Part shown: positions 8,072 through 15,671 of the stretch, piece after piece
How positions within the stretch are numbered: the first letter of the stretch is position 1
How the letters are laid out: each line of letters begins with the position of its first letter
Assembly (NCBI RefSeq): GCF_017310545.1
Contig: NZ_CP066203.1
Span: forward strand, 2,170,001-2,234,000
Source of the DNA: Methylacidimicrobium sp. B4
GTDB lineage: Bacteria; Verrucomicrobiota; Verrucomicrobiia; Methylacidiphilales; Methylacidiphilaceae
Direction: 5' to 3'
Length of the DNA stretch: 64,000 bases
Program-made: the position numbers and the translations under genes
Notes under the pieces: generated by a model
What the model was told of the DNA's origin: nothing
Database searches by the model: none
What the model saw: the letters and a program-made list of their open reading frames with translations, nothing else

Positions 8072-9586
8072 ATGACGGAACGGCCAGCGATTGCCCCTAC
8101 GCGCCAGGAAGATTTTCCCGAGTGGTACCAGCAGGTCATCGCTGCGGCGGACCTGGCGGAAAATTCCGAGGTGCGGGGCTGCATGATCATCAAGCCCTGG
8201 GGCTATGCGATCTGGGAGCGGATGCAGCGCGAGCTCGATCGCCGGATCAAGGCGGCGGGCCACCGGAACGCCTACTTTCCGCTCTTCATTCCCTTGAGCT
8301 TTCTCGAAAAAGAGGCGGAGCATGTGGAGGGGTTTGCCAAGGAGTGCGCTGTCGTCACCCACCACCGGCTGGAGGCAAAGGAGGGGCGTCTGGTACCGGG
8401 GGCACCACTCGCCGAGCCCCTGGTTGTGCGCCCCACTTCCGAGACGATCATCGGGGCGGCCTTCGCCCGGTGGATCCAGTCGTATCGCGACCTGCCCTTG
8501 CGGATCAACCAGTGGGCCAACGTGGTGCGCTGGGAGCTACGGCCCCGGCTCTTTTTGCGGACGAGCGAATTCCTCTGGCAGGAGGGTCATACGGCGCACC
8601 AGAGTGCCGAAGAGGCCGAGGCAGAAGCGCTCCGCATGCTGCGGCTCTACGAGGGATTCCTTTGCGAGATGCTCGCCCTCCCGGCGATCGCCGGGGAGAA
8701 GACGCCCCGCGAGCGATTCCCAGGCGCCGTGCGGACCTTGACCCTCGAAGTGCTCGTCCAGGATCGAAAGGCGATCCAAGCCGGCACCTCCCACTTTTTG
8801 GGGCAGAATTTTGCCCGTGCCAACGGCATCACCTTTCTTTCCCCAGAGGGGCGCCAAGAGCATGCCTGGACGACGAGCTGGGGAGTGAGCACCCGGCTGG
8901 TGGGCACCCTGATCATGGCCCACTCGGATGACAACGGACTGGCCCTCCCGCCCCGCGTCGCTCCCACGCAGATCATCCTCTTGCCCCTTATCCGGAAGGA
9001 GGAGGAGCGAGCGGCGGTCGAAGGAGCCTGTGCGCGGCTAGCGATCGAGCTCTCGGAAAAGCGCTATGCTGGGGAGCCTCTCCGCGTGGAGATCGATGCT
9101 CGGCCGCTCGCTGGAGGAGTCAAGAACTGGGAGTGGGTGAAGAAGGGAGTGCCGCTCCGTGTCGAAATCGGCCCGCGGGAGGTAGCGGCGGGAACGCTCT
9201 CGGTCATTCGACGGGATCGGCCCCCGCGGGAACGGCTCTCCGTGTCGGCGCCGCAGTTCGTCGCCAACGTCGAGCAGACCCTGGCGGAGATGCAGCAGGG
9301 CTTCTGGGAGCGGGCGCTTGCCTTTCAGAAGAGCCATACACGGCGGATCGGATCCCGCGAGGAGTTCCTCGAGTTCTTTACCCCGGAAGACTCGGAAAAG
9401 CCAGAGATCCACGGGGGGTTCGCCGAGGTCCCCTGGGCCGGTGATACGGCCCTGGAGGAGAAGATCCACGAGGAGCAGAAGGTCACGATCCGCTGCATTC
9501 CTTTGGAGCAGGAGCCTCTATCCGGAACCTGCCCCTTCTCCGGAAAGCCCGGGAAGCAGTGGGTCCTTTTCGGAAAGGCCTATTGA
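8072..9586 (+). CDS. proS: Prolyl-tRNA synthetase, archaeal/eukaryote type
   Basis: A 504-residue class II synthetase that charges tRNA(Pro). Motif 2 (VVRWELRP...FLRTSEFLWQEGHTAH), the TXE loop (RPTSETIIGAAFARW), GTSHFLGQNFA and motif 3 (GTLIMAHSDDNGLALPPRVAP) are all visible. The insertion (INS) editing domain of bacterial-type ProRS is absent. A C-terminal domain ending in FGKAY is present instead, which is the archaeal-type layout with a terminal tyrosine. AAGGAG lies just upstream of ATG. It is divergent from gatC across 106 nt. A minority of bacteria carry this type, so it is a lineage marker rather than proof of recent transfer. Confidence 0.95.
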   Translation: MTERPAIAPTRQEDFPEWYQQVIAAADLAENSEVRGCMIIKPWGYAIWERMQRELDRRIKAAGHRNAYFPLFIPLSFLEKEAEHVEGFAKECAVVTHHRLEAKEGRLVPGAPLAEPLVVRPTSETIIGAAFARWIQSYRDLPLRINQWANVVRWELRPRLFLRTSEFLWQEGHTAHQSAEEAEAEALRMLRLYEGFLCEMLALPAIAGEKTPRERFPGAVRTLTLEVLVQDRKAIQAGTSHFLGQNFARANGITFLSPEGRQEHAWTTSWGVSTRLVGTLIMAHSDDNGLALPPRVAPTQIILLPLIRKEEERAAVEGACARLAIELSEKRYAGEPLRVEIDARPLAGGVKNWEWVKKGVPLRVEIGPREVAAGTLSVIRRDRPPRERLSVSAPQFVANVEQTLAEMQQGFWERALAFQKSHTRRIGSREEFLEFFTPEDSEKPEIHGGFAEVPWAGDTALEEKIHEEQKVTIRCIPLEQEPLSGTCPFSGKPGKQWVLFGKAY

Positions 9587-9704
9587 GCTTTGGCTCCTCC
9601 TTGCCCGTCTTCCTGGGAGCAGCGCGGTGCTTGGGCGGCGCGCCGAAGCCGGCCTTGGCAAAGCAGAGGGAAAGGATGACCGCCGGGCGCGCAGAACGGT
9701 GACG

Positions 9705-9965
9705 ATGCCGACAGTAAGCGTTTTCTATGGCATCTTGATTCAGATGTTCTTTGAGGATCACGCCCCTCCTCACTTCCATGCACGCTATGCGGAGCATCGG
9801 GCTCAGATCAATATTGCAACGCTGGAGATCATGAGTGGGAGCTTGCCCCGCACTGCAATGTCGTTAGTCCGGCAGTGGGGAGAAGGGCATCGCGACGAAC
9901 TGATGGAGAACTGGCAGCTATGTGTGCAAATGCGCCCGCCGAAGAAGATCACGCCGCTGTCCTAG
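9705..9965 (+). CDS. DUF4160 family protein
   Basis: An 86-residue protein that matches DUF4160 from the motif FYGILIQMFFEDHAPPHFHARYAEHRAQI, in which the family's DH.PPHFHA core is conserved. The biochemical role is unknown. Genes of this family are regularly followed by a DUF2442 gene, and the pair is often annotated as toxin-antitoxin-like. Here the following DUF2442 frame begins inside this one (46-nt overlap), which fits coupled translation. The ATG at 9705 was chosen because the family starts with a short MP.V..F/YG segment. The upstream in-frame sequence is a shadow of the proS 3' end. Confidence 0.85.
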   Translation: MPTVSVFYGILIQMFFEDHAPPHFHARYAEHRAQINIATLEIMSGSLPRTAMSLVRQWGEGHRDELMENWQLCVQMRPPKKITPLS

Positions 9966-10252
9966 TGCCCCCGATTCGTGCCGAGGCACCCGACGACGTG
10001 CGCGACGTGATCCCCTTGCCCGGCTACCGCTTGGCCGTGCGGTTCGTGGACGGGACGAGTGGAACCGTGGACCTATCGGCTCGCGTGGCCTCGCCGAAGG
10101 CTGGAGTGTTCGCAAGGCTGCGCGATCCAGAGATGTTTGCGCGAGTCTATGTGGAGCACGGGGCCGTCACTTGGCCGGGTGAAATCGATCTTGCCCCGGA
10201 TGTGATGCATGCCGCATTGCAGCGTGCGGGTGAATGGAAATTGGAAGGCTAG
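9920..10252 (+). CDS. DUF2442 family protein
   Basis: A 110-residue protein with a DUF2442 core (DVIPLPGYRLAVRFVDGTSGTVDLS ... FARLRDPEMFARVYVEHGAVTWPGEIDLAPDVMHAAL). DUF2442 proteins are small, sometimes DNA-binding, and commonly encoded next to DUF4160. The start at 9920 lies inside the preceding gene; an upstream in-frame ATG at 9875 is possible but would add only sequence shadowed by DUF4160. Function as an antitoxin or regulator is an inference from pairing alone. Confidence 0.85.
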   Translation: MCANAPAEEDHAAVLVPPIRAEAPDDVRDVIPLPGYRLAVRFVDGTSGTVDLSARVASPKAGVFARLRDPEMFARVYVEHGAVTWPGEIDLAPDVMHAALQRAGEWKLEG

Positions 10253-10545
10253 AGGAGAGACAGGCTCTCTCATAGCGCCTCCTCCGCCGTGCTCTGTGTG
10301 TTCAGGCCGCTACCCATCCAGGCGGCGGCTTTCGATACGCGGTTCGACAGCCTCAATGCGGACGTCTGACGCTGCGGACGGAGGAGGGAAAGACGATCCG
10401 CCGACGGGCTGCCTCCGCCATCCGGCCGTTCCGGGAGCTAACCTTCCGCTTGCTCTGCACGCCTCTCCACCGCTTGAAGCAGAAGGGAACGATCCCCTCC
10501 GCGGACTTGCTTTGCGCACCACGAGCTTCCGGTCCAGGTTGCTCT
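10253..10545. other. Intergenic stretch without a supported gene
   Basis: About 290 nt between the DUF2442 gene and the methyltransferase gene. Open frames cross it on both strands, but they are arginine/serine/proline-rich, have no recognisable motif and no convincing ribosome binding site. I see no clear promoter or terminator. The methyltransferase frame is open from 10450, so its true start could lie in the last 100 nt of this stretch. Confidence 0.4.
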
Positions 10546-11415
10546 ATGAAGGCGCTCGCTTGCTGGCTACCTATCGCGTATGCACTCGGTTGCGCGGGTG
10601 CGCTCACTGCCGTTCCGGCCCCCCCTCCCGCCAGGGAATCCGCGGAACTCGCCGCCCAATATGAGGCCGTGAGCCGCCCGCAGTTCATCCAGGGGAAAAA
10701 GCTCGTCTCGCTGCTTTCGATCGAAGCCGGCGACTCCGTCCTGGATCTAGGATGCGGGACCGGGAAGCTTGCCGAATACGTGGCGAAGCTCGTGGGTCCG
10801 AAGGGGAGGGTGATTGGGCTCGATCCTTCTCCGGAGCGAATCGCCATTGCCGAGAAGAGGGAAGCGGGATGTCTTTCGTTCCGAGTGGCGGGCTCTGACG
10901 ACCTCTCTTCCTTCCCGAGCGGCTCCTTCGATCGGATCTACCTCAACTACGTCTTTCACTGGATCGACAAGCAGGCCGAAACTCTGCGGCAGATCGATCG
11001 GCTCTTGAAGCCCGGTGGACGGGTCGGGATCAGCACGGGCTCCAAGGATCAGCCGTCCAGGCTCCGGAAGCTGATCCGGGAATCGGTTCGGGAGGCCCTG
11101 GGAAAGGTGCCTCCCGGCCTCTTCTTGTCTCCCTTCCGCATCCGCGCGCAGGAGCTCCGAGCGCTCGCCGAGCAGGCCGGATTCCGGATCGTCGCCTTGC
11201 AGGTTCTCCCCTTCTCGGATTACGTGAAGGACCCGGCCGGCGTCGTCGCCTTCCTCGACGCCAGCAGCTCAGGAAGATTCCTTTCCGGGGTAGGGGAAGA
11301 GAAACGTGCGCGAATCATCGCTGTCCTCCAGAGGAAGCTGGCCAGGCTCCAAACCCGGCGCGGAATCAAGATGGAGCACCCGGCGATCTTTCTCGTCGCC
11401 GAGAAGCCAAAATAG
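10546..11415 (+). CDS. Class I SAM-dependent methyltransferase with hydrophobic leader
   Basis: A 289-residue methyltransferase. Motif I is SVLDLGCGTGKLAEYVAKLVG (around residues 64-84) with the acidic motif II residue in VIGLDPSPERI. YLNYVFHWIDKQAETLRQIDRLLKPGGRVGIS is a typical ubiE/arsenite-methyltransferase-like 'LKPGG' region. From ATG at 10546 the protein begins MKALACWLPIAYALGCAGA, which resembles a signal or lipoprotein leader (C16 in a LGC context). A cytosolic enzyme should not need this. The frame is open to 10450, so a longer start is possible. The substrate cannot be told from sequence. Confidence 0.8.
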   Translation: MKALACWLPIAYALGCAGALTAVPAPPPARESAELAAQYEAVSRPQFIQGKKLVSLLSIEAGDSVLDLGCGTGKLAEYVAKLVGPKGRVIGLDPSPERIAIAEKREAGCLSFRVAGSDDLSSFPSGSFDRIYLNYVFHWIDKQAETLRQIDRLLKPGGRVGISTGSKDQPSRLRKLIRESVREALGKVPPGLFLSPFRIRAQELRALAEQAGFRIVALQVLPFSDYVKDPAGVVAFLDASSSGRFLSGVGEEKRARIIAVLQRKLARLQTRRGIKMEHPAIFLVAEKPK

Positions 11416-11490
11416 GGAAGCACCGGTGCGGCGGGCTGCTTCCGGGCACCCGGCCGCGGATAAGCCGCCGGCGCCCGGAGCGTCCAACCA

Positions 11491-12573
11491 TCAGCCGAGC
11501 TCGTCCAGGCACTCGTCGAGCCATCCCAGCAGCTGTCGGACCGTCTGCGGCGTCTCGTCTCCCATGTGAGAGATACGGAAGGTTTGTCCTTTGAGCTTCC
11601 CGTACCCTCCGTCGATCACGCAGTGGAACCGGTTCCGCAGGAGCTGGATCCATTTGGCTACGTCAATCTTCCGCGTGTTCGAGGCGCAGGTGAGGGAGAG
11701 CGAGGCGAATTGCTCCTTCGGGAAGAGAGAAAATCCCTTCTCCTTCACCCAGGAGCGAACGATCTCGGCATTCTGCCGATGGCGGGCGTAGCGGTTCTCG
11801 ATCCCCTCCGCGGCGATTTCCGCAAGCTTCTGCCGGAGGGCGTAGAGGTGGCCGATCGAAGGGGTGCTCGGCGTCATGTTCTTCTCGTGGTTCTTTTGGA
11901 ACTCGAGGAAGTCGAAATAGTAGCCGCGCCCGGACACGGTGGCCGCCTTGGCGAGCGCCCGCTCAGAAACCGCGAAAAGAGCCGCTCCCGGAGGAAGCGC
12001 CAGGGCCTTCTGGGTGCCAGTCAACATCACGTCGATTCCCAGCTCCTCGAAGGGGATCTTGAGCACGCTGAAGGAAGAGACCGTGTCGACGATGAAGGAA
12101 ACATCGGGAAAGTCCCGCAGGACCGCAGCGATTTCCCAGAGCGGATTCATGAGGCCGGTGGAGGTCTCGTTGTGGATCAGGGTGAGCGCATCGAACTCGC
12201 CCGTTGCGAGCTTCTGACGGACCGCTTCCGGATCGATCGCGCTGCCCCAGGGGACTGCGAGTAGCTCGGCGGCCTTTCCGCTACGGAGGGAGACGTCATG
12301 CCATTTATCGGAGAAGGCACCGTTGGCGCAGCAGAGCACCTTCTTGTTGACGAGGTTGCGGACAGCAGCCTCCATGACGCCCCAAGCGGAGCTGGTGCTG
12401 AAGTAGACGGGTCCTTTCGTATAGAAGAGCGCCTGCAACTTGGGCTGGAGATCAGCGTAGAGCTCCTGGAAGCCCTTGCTCCGGTGTCCGATCATCGGCG
12501 AAGCAAACGCCTGGAGCGTTTGAGGGGAAACTTCCGTGGGACCCGGGATAAAAAGTTTTACGTGAGATGTCAT
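11491..12573 (-). CDS. Class V aminotransferase, serine-glyoxylate / alanine-glyoxylate type
   Basis: A 360-residue PLP enzyme of aminotransferase class V. The N-terminus FIPGPTEVSPQTLQAFASPMIGHRS is the AGT/SGAT signature. Asp163 in FIVDTVSS and Lys189 in LTGTQKALALPPGAAL are the cofactor-contacting Asp and Schiff-base lysine. The family uses serine or alanine with glyoxylate or pyruvate, and is also related to phosphonate and aspartate aminotransferases, so the substrate is not certain. If the organism is a methylotroph, serine-glyoxylate transamination (serine cycle or glycolate salvage) is a plausible role. It is transcribed divergently from the secreted protein at 12594, with only 20 nt between their starts. 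Confidence 0.88.
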   Translation of the reverse strand: MTSHVKLFIPGPTEVSPQTLQAFASPMIGHRSKGFQELYADLQPKLQALFYTKGPVYFSTSSAWGVMEAAVRNLVNKKVLCCANGAFSDKWHDVSLRSGKAAELLAVPWGSAIDPEAVRQKLATGEFDALTLIHNETSTGLMNPLWEIAAVLRDFPDVSFIVDTVSSFSVLKIPFEELGIDVMLTGTQKALALPPGAALFAVSERALAKAATVSGRGYYFDFLEFQKNHEKNMTPSTPSIGHLYALRQKLAEIAAEGIENRYARHRQNAEIVRSWVKEKGFSLFPKEQFASLSLTCASNTRKIDVAKWIQLLRNRFHCVIDGGYGKLKGQTFRISHMGDETPQTVRQLLGWLDECLDELG

Positions 12574-12593
12574 TCTGGGAGGATAGGGGCCGC

Positions 12594-13352
12594 ATGCGCA
12601 AAAGGCAATGGGTTCTCCTAGGCGCGATTTGCCTCCTGGCCTTTCGAGCCATTGCCGACCCGGCGCTGGAGGAGATTCTACGGGAGGTGGTTGCCCGGGA
12701 CGACGAGGCGAAGCAGCTCTTGCTCCGGCTCGAGTATCTGCAGGAGATCCGCACCGATCAGCTCGACGGTCGGGGAAACCTCAAAAGGTCGGATGAGATC
12801 CGGATGGTGGTGAAGCCGGGGGAAGGCCTGCTGCTGGTGCCAAATTCGTCTGCGGGAACGGTCTCGGTGCAAAAGTTGAGCAGTCAGCAGCTCCGGGAAG
12901 CCCGGGCGGCGCAGCAGGTGAGCGATTTCCTGGCGATGCGCAACCTGGTTCCCCGTTACGCGATCGTGCTCGAGGGGGAAAGCGCCTGGAATGGTCAGCG
13001 GGCCTATCTGCTCCATTTTGAGCCCAAGCCCGATGCCCCCTGCCACTCCCGCGCCGATCGGGTGATCAATGCTCTCCAAGGAAGGCTTTGGGTCCGAAAA
13101 AAGGATTGCTCGATCCTGCATGTCCAGGCGAACCTGACCCATCCGGTCCCGATCGCCTGGATCTTCGCCTCTGTCGATCAATTGGACATCTGGTACGAAG
13201 CGGCCATGGCTGAGCCGGATCTGGGGGTCCTCCCCGCCAACGGGTCGGTGGAATATCGAGTCGGCACCTGGTTTGGCAGTAACCACGCGAAGCAGCAGGT
13301 AGTCATGCGGAACTATCACCGCGGAGAGCTGACAGCGGGTTCCGAGCCTTGA
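12594..13352 (+). CDS. Secreted protein, outer-membrane lipoprotein carrier-like fold suspected
   Basis: A 252-residue protein with a clear signal peptide (MRKRQWVLLGAICLLAFRAIA, probable cleavage after AIA). The mature part has YLQEIRTDQLDGRGNLKRSDE, a region ending in YAIVLEGESAWNGQRAYLLHFEPKP, and LQGRLWVRKKDCSILHVQANL. These are features of periplasmic LolA/LolB-like half-barrel proteins that sense or carry lipoproteins. I do not recognise a specific family. ATG at 12594 follows GGGAGG with good spacing; a start at 12567 would overlap the divergent aminotransferase gene. The intergenic space is too short to place both promoters with confidence. Confidence 0.65.
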   Translation: MRKRQWVLLGAICLLAFRAIADPALEEILREVVARDDEAKQLLLRLEYLQEIRTDQLDGRGNLKRSDEIRMVVKPGEGLLLVPNSSAGTVSVQKLSSQQLREARAAQQVSDFLAMRNLVPRYAIVLEGESAWNGQRAYLLHFEPKPDAPCHSRADRVINALQGRLWVRKKDCSILHVQANLTHPVPIAWIFASVDQLDIWYEAAMAEPDLGVLPANGSVEYRVGTWFGSNHAKQQVVMRNYHRGELTAGSEP

Positions 13353-13641
13353 TCTTGGTCGGTTTCAACGGCCGGGGCGTCGCCAGGGAGAGCAGCATTC
13401 CGCCGGAAGGCGACCGAAAAGATTGCTCCTCTGGTAGGAGGAATCCTCGGCAAAAAGCTTGCTGACCCGAGATGCCTCGTCTATAAGGAATCCAGCGGTT
13501 TCGTGCCCTGCGAAGTCAGAGGAAACGCTTATCCTTGGATACCGGCTTCCAGATGGGAACCCCATTTCGCGCCCCTCGGCGGGAAGACCGCCGAGGGGGT
13601 GCCTGAGTCGGTGAGGCAGCCGCCCGGCTCCCCCGGCCGAT
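13353..13641. other. Gene-free stretch with several predicted hairpins
   Basis: About 290 nt without a supported gene, upstream of the promoter of the duplicated locus. It holds three successive inverted repeats: ATGGG/CCCAT near 13553-13565, a perfect 11-bp stem at 13572-13598, and GCCTGAGTCGGTGAGGC near 13601-13617. The 11-bp stem has no T-run after it, so it is not a classical terminator. I cannot match the region to a known riboswitch or small RNA. Confidence 0.4.
13572..13598. repeat. Perfect 11-bp inverted repeat (hairpin)
   Basis: Arms CCCCTCGGCGG (13572-13582) and CCGCCGAGGGG (13588-13598) pair perfectly around a GAAGA loop. No poly-T tract follows. It could act in RNA as part of a structured leader or as an attenuator, or be a bidirectional processing hairpin. 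The role is unknown. Confidence 0.6.
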
Positions 13642-13643
13642 TC

Positions 13644-13672
13644 TTGACAGTAAAAAAACCGTCCGATAGCCT
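13644..13672 (+). promoter_or_regulatory. Candidate sigma-70-type promoter of duplicated locus, copy 1
   Basis: TTGACA at 13644-13649 matches the -35 consensus exactly. A weaker -10 candidate, TAGCCT (13667-13672), follows a 17-nt spacer. The leader to the ATG at 13694 would be only about 15 nt, with no good Shine-Dalgarno sequence. The TTGACA element is preserved in copy 2, which supports a functional role. Confidence 0.55.
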
Positions 13673-13693
13673 AAGGCCACTCTTCTCCAGCCG

Positions 13694-14452
13694 ATGGCAT
13701 CCGTCCGTTCCCCGAAGTGGCTCTGGATGGTGGGGGGCATGGGGCTTCTGGCGGCCGCCCTTCTGGGTGCCTATTGGGTCACTCATCCGCCGAGGGAGAT
13801 GATCTCGATCGAACGCGTCCACGAAATCTTCTCGGGCCGAGGAGCGCCCATGACGCCCGACGACTTCTTTGATTGGATTGAGCTCCTGCGCCAGAAGCGG
13901 CCCTTAAGCCTGGAAGCGGTGGAAAAGATCCTTGGCTTCCGACTGCGCCGGCTCACTCCCAAGGAGGAATTTATCCGTGAAGAGGGGATCGAGGAGCTCA
14001 AGCGCCAAGGGCCGCTGATGGAAAAGCGGATGGATGCGGATGCAAAGGTGAAGGAGGTTGGCGTGGTCGAATGGCCCTCGGGTCCCTGGAAGGAAATCGT
14101 CTGTGACCACTACCGGGATTTTGAGGCTGTGCGGATTCGATTTGCCCTTCGGCCCGAGGTGGTGCCGATCCGCAAGAGCGCAATGCTCCACCATCTTGGG
14201 CGCTTCCCGGGCGTGCTTTGGGATTCTTCGCCGCTTTCGGTCAAGGATGGGAAGCTCTACTACCCCCAAGGGATCACGGCCAAGAATCCCATCTTTGTCT
14301 ACGAAAGGGAGAAAGATGAGGTCGAGCTCTATTTTGGAGATCCGGAGCTTAGGGAGATCACCTTCCCCCGCCCGCTGGTCGGCGGCAGCGTTGAGATATC
14401 CGCATCGCCCTTCGCTAAAGATGAAGATGATCCATCCATCCGAACATGGTAA
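13694..14452 (+). CDS. Membrane-anchored protein of unknown function, copy 1
   Basis: A 252-residue protein with one N-terminal membrane segment (WLWMVGGMGLLAAALLGAYWV, about residues 9-29) and a soluble remainder expected outside the cytoplasm. The soluble part contains PDDFFDWIELLRQKRPLSLEAVEKILGFRLRRL, a charged helix and a C-terminal half with YPQGITAKNPIFVYEREKDEVELYFG. I do not recognise the family. It is about 90% identical by eye to the protein at 14943-15671. In both copies it directly precedes a HELGH metallopeptidase gene with overlapping ends. That fixed pairing suggests it may regulate, chaperone or neutralise the peptidase. Confidence 0.75.
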   Translation: MASVRSPKWLWMVGGMGLLAAALLGAYWVTHPPREMISIERVHEIFSGRGAPMTPDDFFDWIELLRQKRPLSLEAVEKILGFRLRRLTPKEEFIREEGIEELKRQGPLMEKRMDADAKVKEVGVVEWPSGPWKEIVCDHYRDFEAVRIRFALRPEVVPIRKSAMLHHLGRFPGVLWDSSPLSVKDGKLYYPQGITAKNPIFVYEREKDEVELYFGDPELREITFPRPLVGGSVEISASPFAKDEDDPSIRTW

Positions 14453-15051
14453 GGACGAAGTTTGGGGAAGAGGTCGATGAGATCGTGAACCTTTCTCCGC
14501 ATGGCCGGTGGCTTTTTCGGCAGGCCCATAAGTACAAGATCGGCTGGGGTGTGCCGGGAGGCGGGAGCTACACGGATCGCGATAGATTCGTGATTGCGAT
14601 CGACCCCGAGCTCAAGGGGAATCCCGCAGCGGTCGTCGCCGCTCTCTTTCATGAGCTGGGCCATGCCACCTATCACCCGCCTCGGGTCGACGGGGATCTC
14701 GCGCATGAGCTCGAGCGATTGGAGATCCAGGCGCCCAAGGAGGTGGGCCGCTGGGTAGGGAACCTGGTCGGCAAGGGGAAGGAGGGGGCCGAGCTGGGGA
14801 AGAGGTTGGGCTTCGGGATCGAGAAGGCGACAGAGGATGGCTGTGTTGCTACTCCTTTTTGGGGCCCGTGTCGCCTGGCGCGGCAATGGTGTCTTGACAA
14901 TAAGAAGACATTCCTTAGCCTAAGGCCACTCTTCTCCAGCCGATGGCATCCGTCCGTTCCCCGAAGTGGCTCTGGATGGTGGGGGGCATGGGGCTTCTGG
15001 CGGCCGCCCTTCTGGGTGCCTATTGGGTCACTCATCCGCCGAGGAAGATGA
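14446..15051 (+). pseudogene. Truncated metallopeptidase, copy 1
   Basis: The first ~134 codons match the intact peptidase at 15668-16579, including the zinc motif FHELGHATYHPP. After ATEDGCVA the sequence switches abruptly to unrelated sequence and runs into the promoter and, in another frame, the coding region of copy 2. About 170 C-terminal residues are therefore lost. One extra base relative to copy 2 just before the start breaks the ATGA overlap seen there, leaving ATG at 14446 as the likely start. The HExxH helix survives, but the downstream part, which may carry the third zinc ligand, is missing, so activity is unlikely. Confidence 0.75.
14894..14921 (+). promoter_or_regulatory. Candidate promoter of duplicated locus, copy 2
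   Basis: TTGACA (14894-14899) is followed after 16 nt by TAGCCT (14916-14921). The element is conserved with copy 1, although the spacer between them has diverged. The -10 match is weak. Confidence 0.5.
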
Positions 15052-15671
15052 TCTCGATCGAACGCGTCCACGAAATCTTCTCGGGCCGAGGAGCGCCCAT
15101 GACGGCCGACGACTTCTTTGATTGGATTGAGCTCCTGCGCCAGAAGCGGCCCTTAAGCCTGGAAGCGGTGGAAAAGATCCTTGGCGTCCGACTCCGCCGG
15201 CTCACTCCCAAGGAGGAATTTATCCGTAAAAGGGGGATCGAGGAGCTCAAGCGCCAAGGACCGCTGATGGAAAAGGGGATGGATGAGGATGCAAAGGTAA
15301 AGGAGGTTGGCGTGGTCGAATGGCCCTCGGGTCCCTGGAAGGAAATCGTCTGTGACTACCACCGGAATTTTGAGACACTCTGGATCCGATTTGTCCTTCG
15401 GCCCGAGGTGCTGCCGATCCGCAAAAGCGCAATGCTCCACCATCTTGGGCGCTTCCCGGGCGTGCTTTGGGATTCTTCGCCGATTTCGGTCAAGGATGGA
15501 AAGCTCTACTATCCCCAAGGGATCACGGCCAAGAATCCCTGTTTTGTCTACGAAAGGGAGAAAGATGAGGTCGAGCTCTATTTTGGAGACCCGGAGCTTA
15601 GGGAGGTCACCTTCCCCCGCCCGCTGGTCAGTGGCTATCTTGGGATATCAGCAATGCCCTTCGCCAAATGA
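14943..15671 (+). CDS. Membrane-anchored protein of unknown function, copy 2
   Basis: A 242-residue paralogue of the protein at 13694-14452 with the same N-terminal anchor and soluble domain. Differences are scattered (for example REM/RKM, FREEG/RKRG, HYRDFEAVRIRF/YHRNFETLWIRF), and the C-terminus is shorter (ISAMPFAK). Its TGA stop overlaps the ATG of the peptidase gene in an ATGA junction, so the two are probably translated together. No known family is recognised. The anchor places the soluble domain in the periplasm, or on the outside of the cytoplasmic membrane. Confidence 0.75.
   Translation: MASVRSPKWLWMVGGMGLLAAALLGAYWVTHPPRKMISIERVHEIFSGRGAPMTADDFFDWIELLRQKRPLSLEAVEKILGVRLRRLTPKEEFIRKRGIEELKRQGPLMEKGMDEDAKVKEVGVVEWPSGPWKEIVCDYHRNFETLWIRFVLRPEVLPIRKSAMLHHLGRFPGVLWDSSPISVKDGKLYYPQGITAKNPCFVYEREKDEVELYFGDPELREVTFPRPLVSGYLGISAMPFAK

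Larger units (their letters stand above)
13642..14849 (+). repeat. Tandem duplication, copy 1 (about 1.2 kb)
   Basis: This segment is repeated almost base-for-base at 14892-16095. It contains a promoter-like TTGACA element, a gene for a membrane-anchored protein and the first part of a metallopeptidase gene. Identity begins around TTGACA and ends sharply after the codons for ATEDGCVA. The copies differ by scattered substitutions and a small indel near 14440, so the duplication is not brand new, but the sequences have stayed very close. Confidence 0.9.

Noticed and set aside
7682-8365. Upstream extension of the gatA frame
   Set aside because: It overlaps gatC and proS in other frames; the GTGA junction gives a normal GatA length.
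11416-11490. Inverted repeats between convergent genes as a terminator
   Set aside because: GC-rich arms exist (GGAAGCA/TGCTTCC) but no T-run follows on either strand, so I did not call it.
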